A DNA stretch of 8,442 bases, from the NCBI GenBank assembly GCA_025929805.1, contig JAICPP010000142.1:1-8442 (forward strand). Reading direction: 5' to 3'. The position numbers and the translations under genes were made by a program. Within the stretch, counting starts at the first letter, position 1. Every line of letters begins with the position of its first letter. Below, one piece after another: positions 1 to 5,002 of this stretch. Source of the stretch: Gemmatimonadales bacterium. Its GTDB lineage: Bacteria > Gemmatimonadota > Gemmatimonadetes > Gemmatimonadales > GWC2-71-9. The notes below the pieces were generated by a model that saw only the letters and a list, made by a program, of their open reading frames with translations, searched no databases and had not been told where the DNA came from.

Positions 1-33
1 GTGGTGGAGTACGTGGCGGGAGTGGGTAATTAG
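1..33 (+). CDS. possible C-terminal tail of an upstream gene (partial)
   Basis: Frame 1 reads VVEYVAGVGN and then a TAG stop at 31-33, directly before the start of the CGCGAGTC-type repeat. Repeats of this kind usually sit just after stop codons, so this is probably the end of a gene that starts outside the window. Ten residues are too few to identify a family. Frame 2 is also open through this short stretch, so the assignment is weak. Confidence 0.3.
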   Translation: MVEYVAGVGN

Positions 34-114
34 TCGCGAGTCGCGGGTCGCGTGTGACGCTAGATTTATGCAAGATCTCCTGACCCGTGACCCGTGACTC
101 GAGACTCGCGATTA
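27..114. repeat. imperfect inverted repeat of GACCCG(T/C)GACTCG type
   Basis: The left arm (about 27-55) carries GTCGCGAGTCGCGGGTCGCG. The right arm (about 83-114) carries GACCCGTGACTCGAGACTCG followed by CGATTA. The reverse complement of the left arm matches the right arm with a few mismatches and one short insertion, with about 27 bp between the arms. A fragment of the right arm, TGACCCGTGATT, recurs at 492-503, directly after the next gene. The pattern fits a dispersed intergenic repeat able to form a hairpin. It contains the upstream in-frame ATG at 87, which argues against translation starting there. Confidence 0.6.
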
Positions 115-116
115 CC

Positions 117-494
117 ATGAACGACCTTCTCAAACAGCGAATCCTCCGCCTGCTGGAGACCTTGGATGATGACAAGGCCTACCAGGTGCTCGACTATGCG
201 GAGTTCCTCACCAGCAAGTACGCCCAACGCGCTCAGCCGGATAATCTCTTTACCAAGATCACCGCCACAGTCGAGAACACCATGCGGGCCGGGAAGCTGC
301 CGGTTCAGGCGATTACCGGCACGATGAGTCTGATGGACAGCGCTGCCAAGGTGATGAAAGGGCTCGCGGCGGCAGGGCAGGCGGTGGTCGAGGAGGCCAT
401 CAAGACTGCTGAAACGCTACCGAAACCTGAGCCCGCAGCTGAGCTACCACTCTATCCCGAGCAGAAATCCGAGCCAGACAAGCTGTCCTCCTGA
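117..494 (+). CDS. small hypothetical protein with a DUF2281-like N-terminus
   Basis: This gene encodes 125 residues from ATG 117. An in-frame ATG at 87 lies inside the upstream repeat and would add a repeat-encoded leader (MTRDSRLAIT), so 117 is preferred; no strong ribosome binding site is visible for either. Residues 1-33 (MNDLLKQRILRLLETLDDDK and on to YAEFLTSKYA) resemble the short helical 'leucine-rich, then LDYAEFL' pattern of DUF2281/VapB-like proteins. The middle (about 65-95) is Ala/Gly/Met-rich and probably amphipathic helical. The tail (about 98-125) is Pro/Glu/Lys-rich and likely disordered. There is no signal peptide and no membrane segment. No toxin partner sits next to it, so an antitoxin role is not supported. 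I do not recognise the function. Confidence 0.72.
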   Translation: MNDLLKQRILRLLETLDDDKAYQVLDYAEFLTSKYAQRAQPDNLFTKITATVENTMRAGKLPVQAITGTMSLMDSAAKVMKGLAAAGQAVVEEAIKTAETLPKPEPAAELPLYPEQKSEPDKLSS

Positions 495-502
495 CCCGTG
501 AT

Positions 503-573
503 TGTCATCCTGAGCGAGCGTAGCGACCGAAGGATTTAGGCGGCGTAGATCCTTCGCTGCGCTCAGGATGACA
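503..573. repeat. hairpin-forming dispersed repeat (TGTCATCCTGAGCG family)
   Basis: The left arm starts TGTCATCCTGAGCG at 503 and runs to GAAGGATTT at 537. The right arm, AGATCCTTCGCTGCGCTCAG then GATGACA, spans 547-573. The reverse complement of the right arm matches the left arm except for an extra segment (about GAGCGTAGCGACC) in the left arm. This sequence type is familiar as an intergenic palindromic repeat in many environmental bacterial genomes (recalled, not searched). It fills the gap between the small hypothetical gene and the permease and could act as a transcript-end hairpin, although no T-tract follows. Confidence 0.75.
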
Positions 574-583
574 GTTCCCCATC

Positions 584-588
584 AAGGA
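584..588 (+). promoter_or_regulatory. ribosome binding site AAGGA that sets the permease start
   Basis: AAGGA lies 6 nt upstream of ATG 595. The alternative in-frame ATG at 568 falls inside the right arm of the dispersed repeat and has no comparable site, so the start at 595 is preferred. Confidence 0.65.
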
Positions 589-594
589 TTCTTA

Positions 595-2073
595 ATGGCC
601 GCACCAGTTCAAGCGCCCCCCAAGACCTCCGCCCCCTCCGAGTTCATCCGAGGCATCGGACCGCTCGCCGCCATCTCACTGGTGGTGGGCTCCATGATTG
701 GATCCGGGATCTTCATCGTCTCTGCAGATATCAGCCGCCAGGTCTCCGACTGGGGCCCAGGGGCGTTGTTGCTGGTGTGGGTCGTTACCGGAGCGATGAC
801 GGTCACCGGCGCGCTGGCGTACGCGGAGCTCGCCGCGATGATGCCGCGAGCGGGGGGCCAGTACGTGTTCCTGCGGGAAGGCCTCTCACCGCTCGCCGGA
901 TTTCTCTACGGGTGGACGCTCTTCACGGTCATCCAGACGGGAACCATCGCCGCCGTGGCGGTGGCCTTCGGCCGGTTCCTCGGTGTGCTCATTCCCAGCG
1001 TGACCCCGGACGTCTTCCTGTCCCTGGGGCAGATTCGTCTCCCCGGCGCAGCCGATGCCATCCAGCTCGGGCTTTCTCCTCAGCGGGTAGTGGCCGTGGC
1101 AATGATCGTGGTGCTCACGCTGCTGAACATCCGCGGGGTGAAGCTGGGTGCCGCCGTACAGACGGTGTTCAGCGTGGCCAAGATCGGCGCCTTGGCAGCC
1201 CTGGTGCTCCTGGGCCTCACCCTGTTCCGGCAGCCCGATATCGCGGCGGCCAACTTCTCCAACTTTTGGGGCACCGGCGAGTGGACCATGGCGGTGCTAC
1301 CGGTCATCGGGGCCGCCATGGTCGGATCGCTCTTCTCTTCCGACGCCTGGAACAACGTGACTTTTGCGGCCGCCGAAGTGAGGGATCCCACCAAGAACCT
1401 TCCGCGGGCTCTGGCCATCGGCACCGGATTGGTGAGCGTGCTGTACATCCTGGCGAATGTGGCCTACCTGAACGTGCTGCCGTTCCATGGTGATCCCAAC
1501 GGCACCGATGTGCTGGCTCGCGGGCTCCAGTACGCCGCGCAGGACCGGGTAGGCACCGCCGCCATCGAGGTGGCGCTGGGGTCCGGGGCCGCCGCCATCA
1601 TGGCGATCGCCATTCTCCTGTCCACGTTCGGCTGCAACAATGGCCTGATCCTGGCCGGGCCGCGAGTCTACTACGCGATGGCCCGGGACCGGCTCTTCTT
1701 CGAGCGCGCGGGCCAGCTGCACCCGGTGTATCGCACGCCGGTCTACGGACTCGTTGCGCAAGGCCTGTGGACGGCGGTCTTGTGTATCAGCGGCACGTAC
1801 AGCGAGTTGCTGAATTACGTAATCTTTGCGGCCGTCATCTTCTACCTGCTCACGACCGTTTCATTGTTCCGGCTCCGGCGGCTCCGTCCCGATCTGCCTC
1901 GTCCGGTGAAGGCCTTTGGCTATCCCGTGCTTCCGGCGTTATACATCGCCGCCAACGCCTTTCTGCTGGTCGTGTTGCTGGCCGATCCTCAGCAGCGGAA
2001 GTTTTCCGCCCTCGGTCTTCTGATTGTGGCCCTGGGGATCCCGGTATACGCCATCTGGAGACGCAGCGCCTAG
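595..2073 (+). CDS. APC-superfamily amino acid permease
   Basis: This is a 492-residue inner-membrane transporter of the amino acid-polyamine-organocation superfamily (AA_permease_2 type), most like LAT-type amino acid exchangers such as SteT. Residues 32-40 (GSMIGSGIF) form the glycine-rich unwound TM1 motif that contacts the substrate amino group in this superfamily. Residues 75-95 (AYAELAAMMPRAGGQYVFLR) are the classic TM2/loop signature. About 12 hydrophobic segments follow, and the protein ends in a short basic tail (WRRSA), which is normal for the family. The substrate cannot be read from sequence; a neutral amino acid or amino acid/amino acid exchange is likely. It is monocistronic, bounded by a repeat upstream and a convergent gene downstream. 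Confidence 0.93.
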   Translation: MAAPVQAPPKTSAPSEFIRGIGPLAAISLVVGSMIGSGIFIVSADISRQVSDWGPGALLLVWVVTGAMTVTGALAYAELAAMMPRAGGQYVFLREGLSPLAGFLYGWTLFTVIQTGTIAAVAVAFGRFLGVLIPSVTPDVFLSLGQIRLPGAADAIQLGLSPQRVVAVAMIVVLTLLNIRGVKLGAAVQTVFSVAKIGALAALVLLGLTLFRQPDIAAANFSNFWGTGEWTMAVLPVIGAAMVGSLFSSDAWNNVTFAAAEVRDPTKNLPRALAIGTGLVSVLYILANVAYLNVLPFHGDPNGTDVLARGLQYAAQDRVGTAAIEVALGSGAAAIMAIAILLSTFGCNNGLILAGPRVYYAMARDRLFFERAGQLHPVYRTPVYGLVAQGLWTAVLCISGTYSELLNYVIFAAVIFYLLTTVSLFRLRRLRPDLPRPVKAFGYPVLPALYIAANAFLLVVLLADPQQRKFSALGLLIVALGIPVYAIWRRSA

Positions 2074-2083
2074 GGAGGCGGCT

Positions 2084-2112
2084 GCGCCCTTGTGGACACA
2101 GGCGCAAGGGGC
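2084..2112. terminator. weak hairpin between convergent genes
   Basis: GCCCTTG (2086-2092) can pair with CAAGGGGC (2105-2112), with one bulged G and a loop of about 12 nt, 11 bp after the permease stop. There is no clear T-run on either side, so it is only a possible bidirectional transcript end between the permease and the MOSC gene. Confidence 0.3.
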
Positions 2113-2152
2113 TGGCTCAGCGCGCACAAACGTCACACGTTGGTCTTTAGCG

Positions 2153-2884
2153 CTAGGCATCCAATACGAGGCTCACTGGATCGCCTACGCGGAGTGTGCC
2201 GGTTTGCACCACCGTTCCGTAGACGCCCGCGGTGTTCTGGTTCAGCCGGACGACCGTCTTCAGCACCCGCGGGTCTTGCGTGGCCGTATCCGGATCGAGG
2301 TTGATCATCATACATCGTGGGTCACGCGCCGTCACGTGCACGGCTGGCCTCGGCTCGCTCTTGCCGAACACCAAAGTCCTGCCCACCCACGCATCCTCGA
2401 GAAAGGGCTCGCCGTCGCGAGTCTCGAGCACAATGTTGGCTCGAAAGCGCCTGCGATCGAGGTTGACTCCCGCCTCGCCACCGATGCCTGCAATGGTCGT
2501 CAGGCTGATCACCGATATCGAGGCATCATCGAAGATCCCCTGCTTGAGCTTCATCAATTCCACGCCGCTCCCAAAACGCTCGCCCACGTCCCTTTGGAGC
2601 TCCAGACTGCGAAGCTCCACGTGGGTTCCGGCCGGTGTGCGTACGTGGGTCGGCAAAGGCTCGCCGGTGCTATGGTCGACACCGAAAGGGTGGTATAGAA
2701 GTAGCTCGGCGACGCGGCTCGCGGTAAGCCAGGGAAAGCCGCTGTCATCTCCCAAGCGCCGGAAGGCGAAGCGCCGATCACCGTCGAGGCCGTGCCACCC
2801 AAGAGATGCCGACTCCGTTGCGGTACCAGCCATCGACTTGACGGGATACCGCACCAGTTCGCAAATATGCCCGAGTTCATTCAT
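2153..2884 (-). CDS. MOSC domain-containing protein (MOSC_N plus MOSC)
   Basis: This 243-residue protein has the two-part architecture of the MOSC family, named after the C-terminus of molybdenum cofactor sulfurase. The N-terminal beta-barrel domain begins with ICELVRYPVKSMAG (7-20) and HGLDGDRRFAF (31-41), both standard MOSC_N signatures. The MOSC domain follows from about residue 110. It includes RFRANIVLE (146-154) and DPRCMMINLDPDT (188-200); Cys191 is the conserved cysteine proposed to carry sulfur or bind cofactor in this family. It probably handles sulfur or molybdenum cofactor, as in mARC-type enzymes and YcbX, but no molybdenum-cofactor genes are adjacent. ATG 2884 is preferred because GGTGA lies 7 nt upstream; ATG 2899 (five residues longer) has no evident binding site. 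Confidence 0.9.
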   Translation of the reverse strand: MNELGHICELVRYPVKSMAGTATESASLGWHGLDGDRRFAFRRLGDDSGFPWLTASRVAELLLYHPFGVDHSTGEPLPTHVRTPAGTHVELRSLELQRDVGERFGSGVELMKLKQGIFDDASISVISLTTIAGIGGEAGVNLDRRRFRANIVLETRDGEPFLEDAWVGRTLVFGKSEPRPAVHVTARDPRCMMINLDPDTATQDPRVLKTVVRLNQNTAGVYGTVVQTGTLRVGDPVSLVLDA

Positions 2885-2933
2885 CAAACCGTCACCCATT
2901 CGTCAACGGGCGGCAGGACACGAAGGCGTGCAG

Positions 2934-3203
2934 TTACGGGGCCTTGCCGCGCCGCGCTGCCCGCGTGGCGGCAGCCTTCTTCGCGGCTTTCCGCCGACGC
3001 TTCGTGGTGGCCGCCTTGGCACCAGCTGCTTTGCGCTTGCGAGTGAGCGCCGCTTTTTGACCCGCGCTCTTGCGTTTCTTAAGCGCTTCCCACACCTCCA
3101 CAACTTTCCTGGCGAGGGCTTGACGTTTTCTTGTTGCTGCCGCCTTAATAGACGCGGCACGGCCCTTTCGAGTCGTCGCTGCCTTCTTGCGTGAGCTTGC
3201 CAT
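2934..3203 (-). CDS. histone H1-like Lys/Arg/Ala-rich DNA-binding protein
   Basis: This 89-residue, extremely basic protein has almost no acidic residues. A KAAxTRKR-type unit repeats about five times: residues 7-17 (KAATTRKGRAA), 20-30 (KAAATRKRQAL), 50-61 (KAALTRKRKAAG), 63-74 (KAATTKRRRKAA) and 76-85 (KAAATRAARR). Residues 32-49 (RKVVEVWEALKKRKSAGQ) form a non-repetitive, probably helical centre. The composition matches bacterial histone H1-like or nucleoid-associated tails that bind DNA by charge. The ATG is preceded by AAGGGG with 5-nt spacing (3209-3214), a good ribosome binding site. It lies immediately after the R' end of attC site A in array orientation, so it may be a cassette gene or the first chromosomal gene beyond the array. 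DNA binding is inferred from composition only. Confidence 0.8.
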   Translation of the reverse strand: MASSRKKAATTRKGRAASIKAAATRKRQALARKVVEVWEALKKRKSAGQKAALTRKRKAAGAKAATTKRRRKAAKKAAATRAARRGKAP

Positions 3204-3241
3204 TCGAGCCCCTTGTATCTAGAGGATGAACTCAGGGTCCG

Positions 3242-3319
3242 CCCTAACGGACGCGCATCAGCTGCGGGCGCGCGGGCGGCACCCCGCCGGCCCAGCTCGG
3301 CTGCATGCGCGGGTTAGGC
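3242..3319 (-). repeat. integron attC site A (complete core boxes)
   Basis: Read on the minus strand, the site begins with R'' GCCTAAC (3319-3313) and ends with R' GTTAGGG (3248-3242). The inner boxes are GCATGCAGC on one side and GCTGATGC on the other, which pair except for one extra G in the R''-side arm. That extrahelical base marks the orientation and shows that the site reads on the minus strand. The GC-rich centre (about 3266-3290) forms the end of the hairpin. The TAA stop of the roadblock-like gene lies inside R'', as is common in integron cassettes. Confidence 0.82.
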
Positions 3320-3682
3320 CACAGCGCTCCCCGAACTCACGAGGCCGGCGGCCGCTCGCAGCTGGGGGATCAGCTGAAGCGGGTTCGCGTGGGATTCTAG
3401 GCCGACGGAGAGGTGGCCGCCCGGGAGCGGCAGCACAAGCTCGTAGAAGCTGCCGTAGCGAATCAGCACGAACTCCAAACCTCCACAATCGATCTCCCCT
3501 CGTTGGCGCGTGAGAGTGAGCAGCGTCGGATTTACGAGGAGTTCCTCGTACTTGTCTGATTCACTCGTGCTGGCCTGGGCAAGGCCTGGGCGCTGCGAGG
3601 ATCGGAGCCGGCCGTCTCGGTAAACCGCGACGTAGCGGATGTCGGCCGCAAGGGCGAAGACACGCTCAATCAGATCCTCCAT
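3314..3682 (-). CDS. cassette-borne roadblock/LC7-like small protein
   Basis: This gene encodes 122 residues from ATG 3682, which has an ideal ribosome binding site (AAAGGAG, 8 nt upstream). The reading frame extends further upstream, but that part runs through attC site B and is not coding. The protein alternates hydrophobic strands and short helices: IRYVAVYRDGRL (15-26), YEELLVNPTLLTLTRQRG (45-62), LEFVLIRYGSFYELVLPL (69-86) and GGHLSVGLE (88-96). This resembles roadblock/LC7 folds, in which a 'GHLSVxxE' strand is common. Such proteins often regulate small GTPases, but no GTPase is nearby. It fills one cassette: its 5' end lies about 25 nt from the R' of site B and its stop lies in the R'' of site A. 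The fold assignment is tentative. Confidence 0.82.
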   Translation of the reverse strand: MEDLIERVFALAADIRYVAVYRDGRLRSSQRPGLAQASTSESDKYEELLVNPTLLTLTRQRGEIDCGGLEFVLIRYGSFYELVLPLPGGHLSVGLESHANPLQLIPQLRAAAGLVSSGSAVA

Positions 3683-3706
3683 TTGTTCGGCTCCTTTGGT
3701 GCTGCC

Positions 3707-3760
3707 GCCTAACGGGCCGCGCTTTCGCTGCGGCGACCCGCCTGCGTGCACGTGAAAAAT
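3707..3760 (-). repeat. integron attC site B (short, degenerate R'')
   Basis: On the minus strand the site ends with an intact R' GTTAGGC (3713-3707), and the next cassette begins GGCAGCACC. The inner arm CGCAGGCGG pairs with CCGCAGCG across a loop of about 4 nt, giving a site of only about 54 bp. The R'' position reads ATTTTTC (3760-3754) instead of GCCTAAC, although the adjacent ACGTGCACGCAG still aligns with the R'' flank of the other sites. It lies directly after the stop of the DUF1801 gene, as expected for that cassette's attC. Confidence 0.68.
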
Positions 3761-3761
3761 G

Positions 3762-4118
3762 CTAGCGCGAACACGCGGCTTCCCTGAGGAGCGCCGCAAA
3801 GGACCGCTCATCGATTCCGGAAGGCTCGTGGACTTTGGTATGCCGCACGTACCTGCCCTTACCCTCAAGCAACCCTCTCGGATCGTTCAAGGATGAGCCC
3901 CTAAAGAATCCGAACTGCACGTAGTCTGGCGCAGAGTAAACATACGCTACGGGTCCGTTACTGCCGACCCAGCACCCGTTTCCCCACTTCACCGCTTCGC
4001 TTAGCCCAGGCTCCACGCGCTTCACCAGCTGCCGAAGCCCACGAATGATCGCCTGATTCTTGGGACTCTGGTCTTTCAGGTACTCATCGAAGCTCCTATA
4101 CGTCTTCATTCTCGTCAT
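3762..4118 (-). CDS. cassette-borne DUF1801 family protein
   Basis: This 118-residue soluble protein matches the DUF1801 (YdhG-like) pattern. FDEYLKDQSPKNQAIIRGLR (10-29) is the N-terminal helical part. PGLSEAVKWGNGCWV (about 37-51) is the family's hallmark 'E.vkWG.p.f' segment. YVYSAPDYVQFGFFRG (59-74) forms the central beta strands, and GKGRYVRHTKV (86-96) is the conserved 'G.gk..rh.k' loop. Members of this family have been linked to frataxin-like iron handling, but the function here is unproven. ATG 4118 is preferred because GGAG lies 6 nt upstream; a GTG one codon earlier is possible. The TAG stop abuts attC site B, and the 5' leader of about 95 nt runs back to the R' of site C, so this is one cassette. 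Confidence 0.87.
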   Translation of the reverse strand: MTRMKTYRSFDEYLKDQSPKNQAIIRGLRQLVKRVEPGLSEAVKWGNGCWVGSNGPVAYVYSAPDYVQFGFFRGSSLNDPRGLLEGKGRYVRHTKVHEPSGIDERSFAALLREAACSR

Positions 4119-4213
4119 CACACGCTCCAGGGCGAAAGAGCTGATTTTGCAAACGGTGGTCGGCCAAAGGGAGCCCCTTGCTGCGTCCCCTAGGCTACCG
4201 GTGCTTAGCAGCG
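4119..4213 (-). other. 5' leader of the DUF1801 cassette
   Basis: This is the stretch between the R' end of attC site C and the DUF1801 start. It holds the GGAG ribosome binding site (near 4126) and no convincing gene. The longer leader could carry a cassette promoter, but I see no clear -35/-10 pair. Confidence 0.4.
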
Positions 4214-4314
4214 GCCTAACGGACCGCGCATCAGCTGCGGCGACTGGCCCGCTTGGACACTATCCTACGTTCCTGGGACCTGAGGCGCCCGTCAGCTGCA
4301 TGCACTTGTTAGGC
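4214..4314 (-). repeat. integron attC site C (complete core boxes)
   Basis: Both cores are perfect: R'' GCCTAAC (4314-4308) and R' GTTAGGC (4220-4214) on the minus strand. The inner arms GCATGCAGCTG and CAGCTGATGC pair fully except for one extra G between GCAT and CAGCTG on the R'' side, which is the extrahelical base that defines minus-strand orientation. The variable terminal structure is about 50 nt. The plus-strand left arm (GGACCGCGCATCAGCTGCGG) is nearly identical in sites A, C and D, showing that they are one family. At 101 bp it is within the known attC size range. Confidence 0.88.
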
Positions 4315-4323
4315 GGCAGTCCC

Positions 4324-4336
4324 CTCAAAGTTTGAG
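4324..4336. promoter_or_regulatory. palindrome CTCAAA-G-TTTGAG upstream of the DUF1203 gene
   Basis: This perfect 6-bp inverted repeat around a single G lies 47 bp upstream of the DUF1203 start and 10 bp after attC site C. It could be an operator or part of a promoter region, which this gene would need because it runs opposite to the array. The palindrome is short, so chance is possible. Confidence 0.25.
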
Positions 4337-4383
4337 CGCATGAATCGGGAAGCCGGCCGCGCCGCAAGCCTCTACTTTCAGGC

Positions 4384-4860
4384 ATGCACCGCTACCGGAT
4401 TCAAGGCATTCCCGAAAGCATCGCCACGGCCGCGCGAGCAACCATGCGCTCGCCGCAGTACGGCCATCCGGCATATGTGGAAGTAGCGACCGGGTACGGC
4501 CCGTGTCGGCTCTGCTTGCAAACCTTCGCGGTGGGGGCCGACCAGCGCCTACTCTTTACCTACCAACCCTTCTCGGATTCCGAAGCCTTACCCGCCCCCG
4601 GGCCAGTGTTCATCCACCGCGAGCCGTGCGGGCGCTACGACGCCGCGGTCCTGCCCGAAACGCTGCGGCCTCTCCCCCTGGTGATAGAGGGCTACGGTGC
4701 AGCAGGGGCGCTTCTGGTCCAGCGGCGCGTTGGCACCGCCAGTTTCGAACCCGTGCTCAATGAGGTCTTGAGCCGGCCGGGCACTCAGTATGCCCACCTA
4801 CGCAACGCCGAGGCCGGCTGCTTCATCGCTCGAATTGATCGCGACTTTCCACCAGACTAG
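4384..4860 (+). CDS. DUF1203 family protein, antisense to the attC array
   Basis: This 158-residue protein is recognisable as DUF1203. It starts with YRIQGIP (4-10). PCRLCLQTFAVGADQRLLFTY (about 40-60) matches the family 'PCR.sL..a..Gd..lL.nY' segment. GPVFIHREPC (74-83) matches the 'ai.Vre' strand. The C-terminus YAHLRNAEAGCFIARID (138-154) matches the strongly conserved 'H..NA..GC...r' ending. Its biochemical role is unknown. No strong ribosome binding site precedes ATG 4384. It lies between attC sites C and D but is encoded on the plus strand, opposite to both sites. Its stop is only 14 bp from the core box of site D, so the gene fills the cassette completely in reverse. Expression would require its own promoter. 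Confidence 0.88.
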   Translation: MHRYRIQGIPESIATAARATMRSPQYGHPAYVEVATGYGPCRLCLQTFAVGADQRLLFTYQPFSDSEALPAPGPVFIHREPCGRYDAAVLPETLRPLPLVIEGYGAAGALLVQRRVGTASFEPVLNEVLSRPGTQYAHLRNAEAGCFIARIDRDFPPD

Positions 4861-4874
4861 GCCTGTCCGTGTCC

Positions 4875-5002
4875 CCCTAATGGACTGCGCATCAGCTGCG
4901 GCGACTTGTCCACCCGCGTCATGTGGCGAGCACTCCGGAGTAGTGGAGTGTACCGTCGTATGCGGCAGTTTGGGGGAGACCGCCAAGCGGCTGCGCGCTA
5001 AC
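4875..5002 (-). repeat. integron attC-like site D (degenerate outer boxes)
   Basis: The plus-strand left arm GGACTGCGCATCAGCTGCGG matches sites A and C almost exactly, so this is the same attC family in the same orientation. On the minus strand its R' reads ATTAGGG (4881-4875) instead of GTTRRRY, changing the G at the cleavage point. The other arm (GCGCGCAGCCG, about 4986-4996 as complement) aligns with the inner box of site A, but I find no good R'' beside it. The extent on that side (to about 5002) is uncertain. The site overlaps the stop codon of the neighbouring membrane-protein gene. Confidence 0.6.

Noticed and set aside
117..494. antitoxin of a toxin-antitoxin pair
   Set aside because: The N-terminus is VapB/DUF2281-like, but no PIN or other toxin-like frame lies next to it, and the protein is longer with a disordered tail.
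777..1493. 238-residue plus-strand open frame
   Set aside because: It is an out-of-frame shadow inside the permease, with Arg/Gly-rich composition typical of GC-rich alternative frames.
2901..2939. possible minimal attC after the H1-like gene (CCGTAAC...GTTGACG)
   Set aside because: The span is only about 39 bp, the R' box does not fit GTTRRRY, and the inner arms do not match the other sites; at most it is a decayed remnant.
2232..3194. 320-residue plus-strand open frame
   Set aside because: It runs antisense to the MOSC and H1-like genes, has Ser/Arg-rich low-quality composition and spans two clear genes; it is a shadow frame.
3683..3868. N-terminal extension of the roadblock-like protein frame
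   Set aside because: It passes through attC site B and the end of the DUF1801 gene. The strong AAAGGAG site and ATG at 3682 mark the real start.
3242..5002. CRISPR array explanation for the repeated motifs
   Set aside because: The repeats are palindromic, 54-128 bp long, variable in the middle and separated by whole genes, which does not fit CRISPR repeats and spacers.
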